From an uncultured Prevotella sp. (GTDB taxonomy: Bacteria > Bacteroidota > Bacteroidia > Bacteroidales > Bacteroidaceae), in assembly GCA_937874345.1 (NCBI GenBank), contig CALNBT010000042.1:1-22191 (forward strand): a stretch of DNA of 22,191 nt, given 5' to 3'. The notes beneath the pieces were generated by a model, which saw nothing but the letters and a program-made list of their open reading frames with translations, made no database searches and was not told the origin of the DNA. Shown piece after piece: positions 1 through 7,896 of this stretch (within the stretch, counting starts at the first letter, position 1; every line of letters begins with the position of its first letter). The position numbers and the translations under genes were made by a program.

Positions 1-107
1 TCTGAGTATAAATTGAAACCTTTCAGAAAGTTCATTCCCAGATACAAGGCTACTAATCCAACAATGGCAACAAGTGCTATCTTGACTTCGTTTGTAAAGA
101 TTTTCAT
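1..107 (-). CDS. MCE/MlaD-like protein, N-terminal fragment (cut by window edge)
   Basis: Only the first 35 codons are present; the gene runs off the left edge. The translation begins MKIFTNEVKIALVAIVG and continues to a YLGMNFLKGFNLYS segment. It shows a short charged cytoplasmic start and then one hydrophobic segment at about residues 9-24, followed by the xNFLKGxN pattern common at the start of Bacteroidetes MCE (MlaD-family) proteins. These are membrane-anchored substrate-binding parts of lipid-trafficking systems between inner and outer membrane. The ATG lies 2 bp after the stop of the amidase gene, so the two are almost certainly co-transcribed; the amidase-MCE pairing is common in Bacteroidales. 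The MCE domain itself is outside the window, so the family call rests on the N-terminal pattern and on context. Confidence 0.7.
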   Translation of the reverse strand, partial: MKIFTNEVKIALVAIVGLVALYLGMNFLKGFNLYS

Positions 108-109
108 AC

Positions 110-1480
110 CTATTTATTTTTTTTGTTTTGTAAGAATTCGCGTATTCCCTTGGTGATGTCCATCTTTTGACCATCTTTGAAGGCGATGATGAATGCGTCG
201 GGAAACAAATCCGTTATTTGTTGGCGAACTTTTTTAATGTCATTGTAGTTTGTTGATGCACCGTAGGTGTATTTAAAGATGCCGTCGTCTTCAAAGAACT
301 CGCACCCTTTCAGTCCTTTGAGCACTTTATCGTTGAGATCTATTTTACGGCTAACCGAGAAAATCTGTATCTTGAAAACCGGAACATTGGCTGCCGATAG
401 ATTGGGGGCATCTGGAACGACTTGTGTTGTGACGGGAGCTTTGGCGACAATAGACTCAGACTGATTCTTTTGCATGGTTTCAGCAGCGTGTCCTTCGGAT
501 GGCAAGTTTTCGGCCAATTTAGACAGTTTCTCTTCCTGTTGGCTGGGTTGGCTTTGTTGTTTGTCCTTTCCTTGTTGGGTTTTGGAGCTACTGATGTCTT
601 CTGTTCGGCTGGCGGCTTCTTGCTGATATTTCTCTGGAACAATTGCAGGCATCTGCGGCGCGACCTGAGGTGCTGTTTTATAAGGAACAACCAGTCCCTT
701 GAAATATCGGTCCTTGTATTGCATGAATGCGTTCAGGATTCCCTGTGCGTATTTATTTTCAGCATCATCGGTATTCATAAAGGCTTCGTCTTGTGGCGTG
801 GAAATGAATCCTAATTCCAAAAGACATCCCGGCATTGAAGAAAGTCTTAAAACAGCGAGGTTGTTTTGGTGCGCACCCATATCTGGAAGACCCGTTGACG
901 AACAGATAGACCGTTGCATCATCTTAGCCAACTCTACGCTTTGCAGCATGTTTTTGTCTTGGATAAACTCGAACATGATGTTGCTTTCAGGAGAATTGGG
1001 ATCGTATCCTTGGTAGGTTTGCTGGTAGTTGTCTTCAAGTAGAATTACTGCGTTCTCGCGTTTAGCAACTTCGAGATTCTCCATGATACCTTTCTTGCCG
1101 GATACCTCGCTACGACCTAGGGTGTAGGTTTGCACGCCACTGGCTATTCTGCCATTGGGAAGGGCATTGATATGGATGGAGACAAATAAATCAGATTTGT
1201 TGCGATTGGCTATATCCGCACGTGTATTCAAAGGGATAAAGACATCGGTCTTGCGGGTGTAGATGACCTTTACATCGGGACAGTTTCTTTCTACCAATTG
1301 TCCGAATGCCAATCCGAATTTGAGCGTAAGGTCTTTTTCTTTGGTATAGACACCTACTGCGCCCTGGTCTTTACCACCATGACCTGGATCTATTACCAAC
1401 GTAAACTTTTTGTTTGCAGCCATAGAGGGGAATGCAAACATCCATAATAAGAAGAAACAAAACCAGTACTTCACGTTCAT
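110..1480 (-). CDS. N-acetylmuramoyl-L-alanine amidase (Amidase_3) with C-terminal SPOR-like domain
   Basis: Secreted zinc amidase that cleaves the bond between MurNAc and L-Ala in peptidoglycan, used in cell separation and wall turnover. Start chosen at the ATG at 1480 (456 aa, MNVKYWFCFF); a TTG three codons upstream is a weaker option. A signal peptide covers about residues 1-22. The catalytic domain (about 27-265) carries the Amidase_3 zinc set: H34 in IDPGHGG, E48 in KEKD, H103 in SIHINA, with catalytic E222 in LLELGFIS. A Gln/Ser/Lys-rich linker (about 280-365) leads to a C-terminal domain (about 370-440) beginning FKIQIFSVSRKI, which resembles a SPOR domain binding denuded glycan strands. 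It lies 43 bp after folB and 2 bp before the MCE-like gene. The enzyme family is clear; the SPOR assignment is less certain. Confidence 0.9.
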   Translation of the reverse strand: MNVKYWFCFFLLWMFAFPSMAANKKFTLVIDPGHGGKDQGAVGVYTKEKDLTLKFGLAFGQLVERNCPDVKVIYTRKTDVFIPLNTRADIANRNKSDLFVSIHINALPNGRIASGVQTYTLGRSEVSGKKGIMENLEVAKRENAVILLEDNYQQTYQGYDPNSPESNIMFEFIQDKNMLQSVELAKMMQRSICSSTGLPDMGAHQNNLAVLRLSSMPGCLLELGFISTPQDEAFMNTDDAENKYAQGILNAFMQYKDRYFKGLVVPYKTAPQVAPQMPAIVPEKYQQEAASRTEDISSSKTQQGKDKQQSQPSQQEEKLSKLAENLPSEGHAAETMQKNQSESIVAKAPVTTQVVPDAPNLSAANVPVFKIQIFSVSRKIDLNDKVLKGLKGCEFFEDDGIFKYTYGASTNYNDIKKVRQQITDLFPDAFIIAFKDGQKMDITKGIREFLQNKKNK

Positions 1481-1486
1481 ATTATG

Positions 1487-1494
1487 CAAAAATA
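1487..1494 (-). promoter_or_regulatory. Possible -7 box (TATTTTTG) directly before the amidase start
   Basis: On the minus strand TATTTTTG fits the Bacteroidetes -7 consensus TAnnTTTG. Its last base lies only 7 nt before the ATG at 1480, so a transcript from here would be leaderless or nearly so. No clear TTTG -33 element is visible, and the gene may be mainly read through from nrdJ-folB. The match could be chance in AT-rich sequence. Confidence 0.3.
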
Positions 1495-1523
1495 AAGAAT
1501 TATTCTTGAAAATGTAGCGCTTT

Positions 1524-1901
1524 TTATTTTGTTTTATTATTTATTAAGTGTAGTGCCACGCCGGCACCGTCGCAGTCGGCTCCCATCGGTGGATTGAGTT
1601 TTGTGATGTCCAAGTCAATCGCTTCAACTTCGGGAAATGCATTAAACAGCTGCTGTCCAATTCTTCCGGCAACATGTTCGAGTAGCTTGGAAGGAATAGC
1701 CATCTGTTGACGGATAATCTCAAAGACGGTAGCGTAATTGATGGTGTCGTGAAGGTTATCACTTTGCATGGCTTTTTCAATAGAGCAATGTAAACGTACA
1801 TTCACAACGAAGTCGTTACCCAAAACGCTTTCCTGCGGTAACACACCATGGTAGGCATGAAACCGCAGGTTGCGTATATAAATCTCACTAGATTGCAGCA
1901 T
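1524..1901 (-). CDS. folB: Dihydroneopterin aldolase
   Basis: Folate-pathway enzyme that converts 7,8-dihydroneopterin to 6-hydroxymethyl-7,8-dihydropterin and glycolaldehyde in the cytoplasm. The start is the ATG at 1901, giving 125 aa (MLQSSEIYIRNLRF), the usual FolB length of about 120. A longer reading from 1997 would run into the end of nrdJ and adds residues unlike the family. Family marks are FHAYHGVLPQE (E24), the INYATVF segment (Y56), KLLEHVAGRI (E75) and the lysine in TKLNPPMG (K101), matching the catalytic Lys and Tyr of characterised FolB enzymes. The usual K-P-x-P-P reads K-L-N-P-P here, a minor variant. It starts 11 bp after the nrdJ stop with no terminator between, so it is likely co-transcribed with nrdJ. 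Confidence 0.92.
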   Translation of the reverse strand: MLQSSEIYIRNLRFHAYHGVLPQESVLGNDFVVNVRLHCSIEKAMQSDNLHDTINYATVFEIIRQQMAIPSKLLEHVAGRIGQQLFNAFPEVEAIDLDITKLNPPMGADCDGAGVALHLINNKTK

Positions 1902-1912
1902 GATGAAGAATT

Positions 1913-4498
1913 TTATCCACAACGGCTGGCACCGCAGTTCTTGCAAATCAGGCAGCCTTCCTGATAAACCAAGGACTCGTGTCCACAGACAGGACACTTT
2001 TGTCCTTTGGCGGTTGTGCCGTCATCAATGTATTTTTTCAAAGCGCGTTCTACACCGTTTTTCCAAGTATTGATGCTCTCATCTTTCAGTTGGAGAGAAC
2101 CTACCAAGTTGATGACACGGTCGATTGGCATACGATAACGTAGCACACCGCTGATCAGCTTGGCATAGTTCCAATATTCAGGATTGAATTTTTCACTCAA
2201 TCCTTCAACGGTAGTCTTGTATCCGCGTTTGTTTTCGAACTGGAAGTCGTAACGGTGTGTGCCATCTGCATTGGTTTGCTTGATAATCTTTCCCTTTGTA
2301 ACTTGTTTGGGCAACACAATACCTTCGTCATCGTCCTGTAAACCCGTGAAGATTTCGTAGGGATATCCACCTAAAAGCCCCACAAAAGCAACCCATTTCT
2401 CCTTATTATTTTGGAAGCGAACGACATCACATTCCAGCACCTGAGGACGTACTTCTGTTACTTCAGGTTGCTTGCACGGAGCGTCAATGTGCTCTTCCAT
2501 GTTATTGTCTTTGACTTGCTCTCCGCTTTCTTTCTTCCGATCGTTCTCAGAAACAGAAATCATGACACCTGCTCTTGATCCGTCTCGGTAAATGGTACAG
2601 CCTTTACAGCCGCTCTTCCATGCTTCGACATACAGCCGATTGACCAATGCCTCATCAACATCGTTGGGCAGATTGACCGTGACACTGATGCTATGATCTA
2701 CCCATTTCTGGATGGCACCTTGCATCCTGACCTTCATGAGCCAGTCAACATCGTTGGCAGTGGCTTTGTAATAGGGAGACTGGGCAACCAATTTGTCAAT
2801 CTCTTCCTGGGTATATTTCTTTGTGGTATCAATACCATTGATACGCATCCACTCCAAGAATTTTTTGTGGTAAACGATATATTCTTCAAAACTGTCGCCA
2901 ACCTCGTCAACAAAGTCTATATGAACATCGGCATCATTTGGGTTAACCTTACGACGGCGTTTGTAAACAGGCATGAAGACTGGCTCAATACCACTGGTGG
3001 TTTGGGTCATCAGCGAAATAGTACCTGTTGGAGCGATGGTCAGACAGGCGATATTACGTCGACCGTATTTCACCATATCGGCATATAATGCCGGATCGGC
3101 CTCCTTTATACGAAGGATGAAAGGATTCTGCTCTTCCCGTTTTGCATCAAAAACCTCAAATGCTCCTCGTTCTGCTGCCATGGTAACAGATGAACGATAG
3201 GCATTCAGTGCCAGTGTCTTATGGATGTCAACAGAAAAATCTGTAGCTTCTTGTGTGCCATAACGCAATCCCATAGCAGCCAACATATCGCCTTCGGCTG
3301 TAATACCAACGCCTGTACGACGGCCTTGTCCACTCTTGCGCTTGATTTTTTCCCACAAATGATATTCAGAATTTTTCACCTCCTTAGACTGAGGGTCTGC
3401 TTGAATCTTATGCATGATAAGATCGATCTTCTCTAATTCGAGATCAACGATATCATCCATGATTCGCTGCGCCATTTGGGCATGTTGCTTAAACTTGTCC
3501 ATATCAAAATAGGCATCCTTGGTAAACGGATTCACAACATAAGCGTAAAGGTTTATGCTTAACAAACGACATGAATCGTACGGGCATAAAGGAATCTCAC
3601 CACAGGGATTGGTGCTCATGGTGCGGAAGCCCAAGTCGGCATAACAGTCGGGGATGCTTTCCTTCAGAATGGTGTCCCAGAACAAGACTCCTGGTTCAGC
3701 ACTCTTCCATGCATTATGTACGATCTTTTCCCACAGTGCTTTGGCATGAATCTCCTTGGTCATCTTGGGATGATCGCTGACAATAGGAAATTGTTGAACA
3801 TATGTTTTGTCATTTGTGGCTGCTTCCATGAAGGCGTCATCAATTTTTACCGATACGTTGGCACCAGTAACCTTACCTTCTATCATTTTGGCATCAATAA
3901 ATGCTTCACTGTCAGGATGTTTGATACTGACACTCAGCATCAACGCACCGCGTCGGCCGTCTTGCGCTACTTCTCGTGTAGAGTTACTGTAGCGTTCCAT
4001 AAATGGAACCAATCCTGTGCTGGTTAAGGCTGAATTGTTAACAGGAGAGCCTTTCGGGCGGATATGGCTCAAATCGTGTCCCACGCCACCTCTGCGTTTC
4101 ATTAACTGGACCTGCTCTTCGTCGATACGCAAGATGGCTCCGTATGAGTCAGCATCGCCGTCAAGCCCAATGACGAAGCAGTTGCTTAAACTCGCTACCT
4201 GGTGGTTGTTGCCAATGCCAGTCATTGGACTGCCTGCCGGGATGATGTATTTAAAGTGATCCAACAAATCAAAGATGGTTTGAACACTCAGCGGATTTTT
4301 ATATTTCTTTTCGATCCTCGCAATTTCGTTTGCGATGCGCCAGTGCATCTCTTCGGGAGATTTCTCGAAGATGTTGCCAAAGCTGTCTTTCATCGAATAT
4401 TTGTTAACCCAGACACGAGCGGCCAACTCGTCACCGGAAAAATATTTCAACGCTTCTTCATAGGCTTCTTCGAAAGAGTAAGTTTTAGATGGTTCCAT
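1913..4498 (-). CDS. nrdJ: Adenosylcobalamin-dependent ribonucleotide reductase (class II)
   Basis: Reduces ribonucleotides to deoxyribonucleotides with adenosylcobalamin as radical source, independent of oxygen. 861 aa. An ATP-cone-free N-terminus is followed by the alpha/beta barrel. C107 in SLSNC is one substrate-reducing cysteine. NPCGE (297-301) carries the thiyl cysteine C299 and E301, and ACLTIAPTGTIS is a conserved phosphate-binding loop. The C-terminus is cysteine-rich: C835/C838 and C849/C852 could form a zinc ribbon, and the final C855-x4-C860 pair resembles the swinging dithiol tail that re-reduces the active site. No small subunit (NrdB) or activase (NrdG) gene is adjacent, which fits class II. 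The 5' leader is about 50 nt, too short for a cobalamin riboswitch. First gene of the nrdJ-folB-amidase-MCE string. Confidence 0.93.
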   Translation of the reverse strand: MEPSKTYSFEEAYEEALKYFSGDELAARVWVNKYSMKDSFGNIFEKSPEEMHWRIANEIARIEKKYKNPLSVQTIFDLLDHFKYIIPAGSPMTGIGNNHQVASLSNCFVIGLDGDADSYGAILRIDEEQVQLMKRRGGVGHDLSHIRPKGSPVNNSALTSTGLVPFMERYSNSTREVAQDGRRGALMLSVSIKHPDSEAFIDAKMIEGKVTGANVSVKIDDAFMEAATNDKTYVQQFPIVSDHPKMTKEIHAKALWEKIVHNAWKSAEPGVLFWDTILKESIPDCYADLGFRTMSTNPCGEIPLCPYDSCRLLSINLYAYVVNPFTKDAYFDMDKFKQHAQMAQRIMDDIVDLELEKIDLIMHKIQADPQSKEVKNSEYHLWEKIKRKSGQGRRTGVGITAEGDMLAAMGLRYGTQEATDFSVDIHKTLALNAYRSSVTMAAERGAFEVFDAKREEQNPFILRIKEADPALYADMVKYGRRNIACLTIAPTGTISLMTQTTSGIEPVFMPVYKRRRKVNPNDADVHIDFVDEVGDSFEEYIVYHKKFLEWMRINGIDTTKKYTQEEIDKLVAQSPYYKATANDVDWLMKVRMQGAIQKWVDHSISVTVNLPNDVDEALVNRLYVEAWKSGCKGCTIYRDGSRAGVMISVSENDRKKESGEQVKDNNMEEHIDAPCKQPEVTEVRPQVLECDVVRFQNNKEKWVAFVGLLGGYPYEIFTGLQDDDEGIVLPKQVTKGKIIKQTNADGTHRYDFQFENKRGYKTTVEGLSEKFNPEYWNYAKLISGVLRYRMPIDRVINLVGSLQLKDESINTWKNGVERALKKYIDDGTTAKGQKCPVCGHESLVYQEGCLICKNCGASRCG

Positions 4499-4556
4499 TG
4501 ATTTTTGAATTTATTTTCTAAGTAAGTCTTATCGTCTTTATCTCAAAAGATAATTG

Positions 4557-4564
4557 CAAAGCTA
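4557..4564 (-). promoter_or_regulatory. Predicted -7 box for nrdJ (TAGCTTTG)
   Basis: Minus-strand TAGCTTTG matches TAnnTTTG and would start a transcript near 4550, giving nrdJ a leader of about 50 nt. The expected -33 TTTG is only loosely matched upstream (TTTTC near 4584-4588). Confidence 0.45.
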
Positions 4565-4651
4565 CTATATAATTTTGAGATAAGAAAATCATTTCTTTTT
4601 TATTTGTCCAAAATTTTCGGATCATTATATTTTCTTTTTGGAAAATTTAAA

Positions 4652-4659
4652 TACCTTTG
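4652..4659 (+). promoter_or_regulatory. Predicted -7 box for the nitroreductase gene (TACCTTTG)
   Basis: TACCTTTG matches the Bacteroidetes -7 consensus 21 nt before the ATG at 4681, giving a leader of about 15 nt. The region upstream is T-rich but has no perfectly spaced TTTG -33 element. Confidence 0.45.
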
Positions 4660-4680
4660 CTAAAATAAAACTTTTCAAGA

Positions 4681-5418
4681 ATGAAAACAATCAATAGTCG
4701 TAAGAGTATTCGCAAATATCAGTCTAAAGAGGTAGATAAAGAACTGTTAAACAGATTGTTAGAAGATTCTGAACGAACCCAGACGATGGGGAATCTTCAA
4801 CTTTACAGCGTTATTGTAACAAGAGATGATGAACAAAAAAGAAAACTTGCTCCAGTTCACTTTAACCAACCCATGGTGGTGCAAGCACCTGTTGTGTTGA
4901 CCTTTTGTGCTGATTTTCACCGCACTAGCGTATGGGCAGAGAACCGAAAGGCTACTCCCGGATATGATAACTTTTTAAGTTTCTTGAATGCGGCGAGTGA
5001 TTGTCTTTTGTATTGTCAGACGTTTTGTAATCTTGCCGAAGAAGAAGGCTTGGGGATTTGCTACCTGGGTACTACTATATATTCTTCGAAGGCCATCATC
5101 GACATCTTGCACTTGCCTCGACTGGTTATGCCTATCGCTACGCTCACATTGGGTTGGCCTGATGAGAATCCTCCTCAAACAGACAGACTTCCGCTTTCAG
5201 CCTTCGTTCACCAAGAGACTTATCCGGTCATAACCAGCAGAAATATCGATGAATGGTATGCCGAGAAAGAAAAGCTTCCCGAAAGTATTCGCTTCTGTGA
5301 AATCAATAATAAAGAGACCCTTGCGCAGATTTTTACGGATATTCGGTATACAGCCAAAGACAACATCGCCATTTCAACAGATTTGCTGGATGCCCTCAAA
5401 CAACAGGGATTTTTATAA
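4681..5418 (+). CDS. Nitroreductase-family FMN oxidoreductase
   Basis: Cytoplasmic flavoprotein of the nitroreductase superfamily, 245 aa. The N-terminal RKSIRKY (residues 7-13) is the usual FMN phosphate and ring contact of NfsA/NfsB-type enzymes. A Cys-rich helical part (about 108-121) is followed by GLGICYLG (123-130), equivalent to the GLGxCxxG loop of the family. The C-terminal 50 residues form a tail (EINNKETLAQIFTDIRY) resembling Bacteroidetes NADPH-dependent nitroreductases. The family reduces nitro compounds, quinones or flavins with NAD(P)H; the physiological substrate cannot be read from sequence. The gene stands alone with its own -7 box, divergent from nrdJ, and is followed by about 640 bp without a protein gene of normal size. 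Confidence 0.82.
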   Translation: MKTINSRKSIRKYQSKEVDKELLNRLLEDSERTQTMGNLQLYSVIVTRDDEQKRKLAPVHFNQPMVVQAPVVLTFCADFHRTSVWAENRKATPGYDNFLSFLNAASDCLLYCQTFCNLAEEEGLGICYLGTTIYSSKAIIDILHLPRLVMPIATLTLGWPDENPPQTDRLPLSAFVHQETYPVITSRNIDEWYAEKEKLPESIRFCEINNKETLAQIFTDIRYTAKDNIAISTDLLDALKQQGFL

Positions 5419-5886
5419 ATGCAAGTTTATCGGTACATATAAGGCTTTTTGCTTTCGAATACCTATGCAAGTCAAATCATTCATTTGTCAACACCTCTTG
5501 GCGTCAAAAACTATTAAGAATGGTTCAAATATTATTTTGAGAGGGTAGAAAAGGAATCAAAGTCTTTTTAGGTATCTTTCTTTAGAATAAATGATTGCAA
5601 TACCGAATTTGAATGCTACGGGAAATCAAATACATAATAATTTTAACGATATATAAGGTGTTGCTAAGCCTTGAAGTCTTTTCAAACAAAAACAGTCATT
5701 AAAGATAGCGTATTGTTGTTGAATTTCAATGAATTAAATGATGGTTTCTATTGCCGGCTAAGATTAAATAACCGTTGTCAATTTTATTTGTGTTCTTCTT
5801 TTTGAAGGCGATTAGTCGTTCTGAATACATTTCTTATAGTGTTAATAATGTTAAATGTTCTTTCTGAAAGACTAAAGTTATAGATG
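5419..5886. other. AT-rich intergenic stretch without recognisable genes
   Basis: Between the nitroreductase stop and the PUL promoter region I see no ORF with coding character, no tRNA and no clear terminator. A weak AAAAGGA/TCTTTTT pairing near 5549-5571 and a perfect 11-nt palindrome CTTTC-T-GAAAG at 5860-5870 are the only local structures noted. The length is typical of a regulated PUL upstream region. Confidence 0.5.
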
Positions 5887-5912
5887 TTTTCTATAATTTT
5901 GTAGATAGAAAA
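5887..5912. promoter_or_regulatory. Predicted PUL promoter: -7 box within an 8-bp inverted repeat
   Basis: TAATTTTG at 5894-5901 matches TAnnTTTG and would start a plus-strand transcript near 5906, about 155 nt before the first PUL gene. It is framed by a perfect inverted repeat, TTTTCTAT (5887-5894) and ATAGAAAA (5905-5912), with a possible bulged extension GTTAT (5877-5881)/ATAAC (5912-5916). The overlap of a -7 box with a dyad could mean an operator. AT-rich sequence makes chance matches likely, and no -33 TTTG is clear. Confidence 0.35.
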
Positions 5913-5948
5913 TAACATTATTTTCATGATTACTTCGAGGAGTTTACC

Positions 5949-6005
5949 ATGACGTATTATGTTATTGGTGATTCTTTGTTACATCTTTTCATACTTGACG
6001 ACTAA
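5949..6005 (+). CDS. Candidate 18-codon leader peptide ORF upstream of the PUL
   Basis: An ATG at 5949 opens an 18-codon ORF, MTYYVIGDSLLHLFILDD, ending in TAA at 6003-6005. GAGGAG at 5937-5942 lies 6 nt before the ATG, an almost perfect Shine-Dalgarno sequence. None of the protein genes in this window has one as good, and Bacteroidetes genes generally do not use them. The ORF sits inside the predicted 5' leader and ends 55 nt before the start of the first PUL lipoprotein. It could be a regulatory leader peptide or a chance ORF; there is no family match to support it. Confidence 0.35.
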   Translation: MTYYVIGDSLLHLFILDD

Positions 6006-6060
6006 TTTTACTACATCGAAATATTAAAAACGACATATTCTATTAACTAAATTTATATCT

Positions 6061-7893
6061 ATGAAATTAAAAACCTTTATGGGTAAATTTACGCTTATGT
6101 TTTTATTAGGCGTAATGAGTTTTGCTTTATATTCTTGTAAAGACGATGACCAAACGAATGCAAGTTTGGGTACCGGTACTGTTAGTGGTATTATTACAGA
6201 CGACTATAATGCTCCTCTCCAAGGAGTTGAGGTTGCTTTGTCTGATGGTAGTCAAAAAGCTACAACAAATGAAAAAGGTGAATACGCGTTGTCTAACGTT
6301 CCTATTGGAAAAAGCATTCTGACCTTTACCAGAGATAGCTATCAGACTGCGAGTGTCACGGTTACTCCGAAAAGCTATATGGATGGCAAGGCATTGGTCA
6401 ATGCATCCATGGAATATGCTGCAGCTAAGATTCAAGGTGTTATCTTGGACGCCAAAAACGGTAATGCGCCTTTGCAAGGTGTTAAGGTAAGTATTAGTGA
6501 TACACAATCTTCGACAACAGGTGCGGATGGCAAGTTTTCTATTGAGAATCTTCCTTTGGACGGATATACGGTTACATTTGCGAAAGATGGGTATGTTACA
6601 GTTGTAAGAACGATTGGCATTGACCAATTTATCGATGGAACAGCATTGATGAATGTTACGATGGGTGGCGTGCAACTTTTGAGAGACAAGACATTGGATG
6701 ATTTGAAAAATGCAGATCATTGGTATTACAATGAATATAGGGGAGGTAGAAATTCTGAACAATATCCTCATTGGGATTGGTCAACCGATTACATGGCTAC
6801 AATGAATTTCTACGGACAATGGGATGAACAAAATGAAGGTACAACTCTTCAAATAAGGAATTCGGCTGATGATCAAAAGAATAATCCTGCCGACCTGAAT
6901 GTATTTGACTCTTATATTTGTGGCATCAAGCATATCACTGAGGATAATAAGATTATGACGATTCAGTGTCGTTCACATTCTACTTCAGATGCCGATCCTC
7001 TTGTTTACGGCGTACAGGTGATAGACTTGTCGTCGCCTGCTCCACAAGTTGTCAAGATTGGTGATAATCGAACTTTAAATCTTACGGATGGAAGCTATGC
7101 CAGTGTTGATTTTGATCTTAGTGCATATGTAGGTAAGGATATTGTGATTGCGATTGGTACTTATCGTGCAAAGGCTGGTGATTATTGGAAACAGTTTGTT
7201 CTTCGTCGAATAGCATTTGCAAAACAGATTGTTAACGACTGGGGATATATCTCTGGTACACCTATCAATGATGAATTATCAGAATGGAGAATTACGCAAG
7301 AAACGGTTCGGTCAACAATGCCTGAGACTAAATATTCATTTACAGGTATTTCACCTGTCGGTGGTAGTAGAGACAGTTATAAAGACGCTTATGTTTCTTG
7401 GAGAGGTGTAAACCATATAGGTGCAGAATGGTCGTTTATCCCACGTGTAAAGGATCCGGAACCATTTGCTTCTGAGGGATTTGTTATGAAGACTCGTGGT
7501 GGAGGAACACCTGTGGATACAAAGAATCCAGAATCTTACTTTTATTCAAAATTCTTCATTACAGCAGGGCACACTAATTTTGTTTTGAAAGCTCGCAACT
7601 TCAGTTCAACGAATCCTACTTATTTCAAACTAACAGCTATCGATGAAAACATGAATGTTGTGCATGTGCAGCCATCTGCCGTGCAAGCCAACAATTGGTC
7701 AAGTGCTCCAGACGGATGCATTAAGTTTAAGCATGAGAATGGTAATTCGGGTAATCCCAACAATTATGCTTCCTTCACGTTTGACTTGTCAGCATTCAAT
7801 GGCAAGAATGTTGTTCTTGTACTTGGCGTATATAAAGGTGAGCAGAATAATGATGAAAACAAACTCTGCATTTACAGTATAAATCTCAATTAA
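6061..7893 (+). CDS. PUL surface lipoprotein: two carboxypeptidase-regulatory domains and a duplicated beta-sandwich-like module
   Basis: 610-aa lipoprotein; the signal peptide ends at lipid Cys26 (FALYSC), followed by KDDD, typical of surface export in Bacteroidetes. Two CarboxypepD_reg-like repeats follow (about 39-118 and 122-201), each with the pattern G-x-I-x-D-x-x-x-APLQGV, then a DGKF/KGEY turn. The rest is two related modules. The clearest shared part is SYASVDFDLSAYVGKDIVIAI (345-365) against NYASFTFDLSAFNGKNVVLVL (568-588). Matching segments precede them (DSYICGIKHIT at 283-293; ESYFYSKFFIT at 491-501). Repeated beta-sandwich modules on a lipoprotein in a PUL suggest glycan binding, but no catalytic motif was found and the ligand is unknown. 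It is the first gene of the locus, 3 bp before the GH76 gene. Best guess is a surface glycan-binding protein; a new enzyme is not excluded. Confidence 0.75.
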   Translation: MKLKTFMGKFTLMFLLGVMSFALYSCKDDDQTNASLGTGTVSGIITDDYNAPLQGVEVALSDGSQKATTNEKGEYALSNVPIGKSILTFTRDSYQTASVTVTPKSYMDGKALVNASMEYAAAKIQGVILDAKNGNAPLQGVKVSISDTQSSTTGADGKFSIENLPLDGYTVTFAKDGYVTVVRTIGIDQFIDGTALMNVTMGGVQLLRDKTLDDLKNADHWYYNEYRGGRNSEQYPHWDWSTDYMATMNFYGQWDEQNEGTTLQIRNSADDQKNNPADLNVFDSYICGIKHITEDNKIMTIQCRSHSTSDADPLVYGVQVIDLSSPAPQVVKIGDNRTLNLTDGSYASVDFDLSAYVGKDIVIAIGTYRAKAGDYWKQFVLRRIAFAKQIVNDWGYISGTPINDELSEWRITQETVRSTMPETKYSFTGISPVGGSRDSYKDAYVSWRGVNHIGAEWSFIPRVKDPEPFASEGFVMKTRGGGTPVDTKNPESYFYSKFFITAGHTNFVLKARNFSSTNPTYFKLTAIDENMNVVHVQPSAVQANNWSSAPDGCIKFKHENGNSGNPNNYASFTFDLSAFNGKNVVLVLGVYKGEQNNDENKLCIYSINLN

Positions 7894-7896
7894 TAT

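Noticed and set aside
1902..1997. N-terminal extension of FolB
   Set aside because: It overlaps the Cys-rich end of nrdJ in another frame, and FolB proteins start close to the MLQSSEIYI position.
4499..4680. Cobalamin riboswitch for the B12-dependent nrdJ
   Set aside because: The predicted leader is about 50 nt and shows no B12-box-like conserved core; a riboswitch needs around 200 nt.
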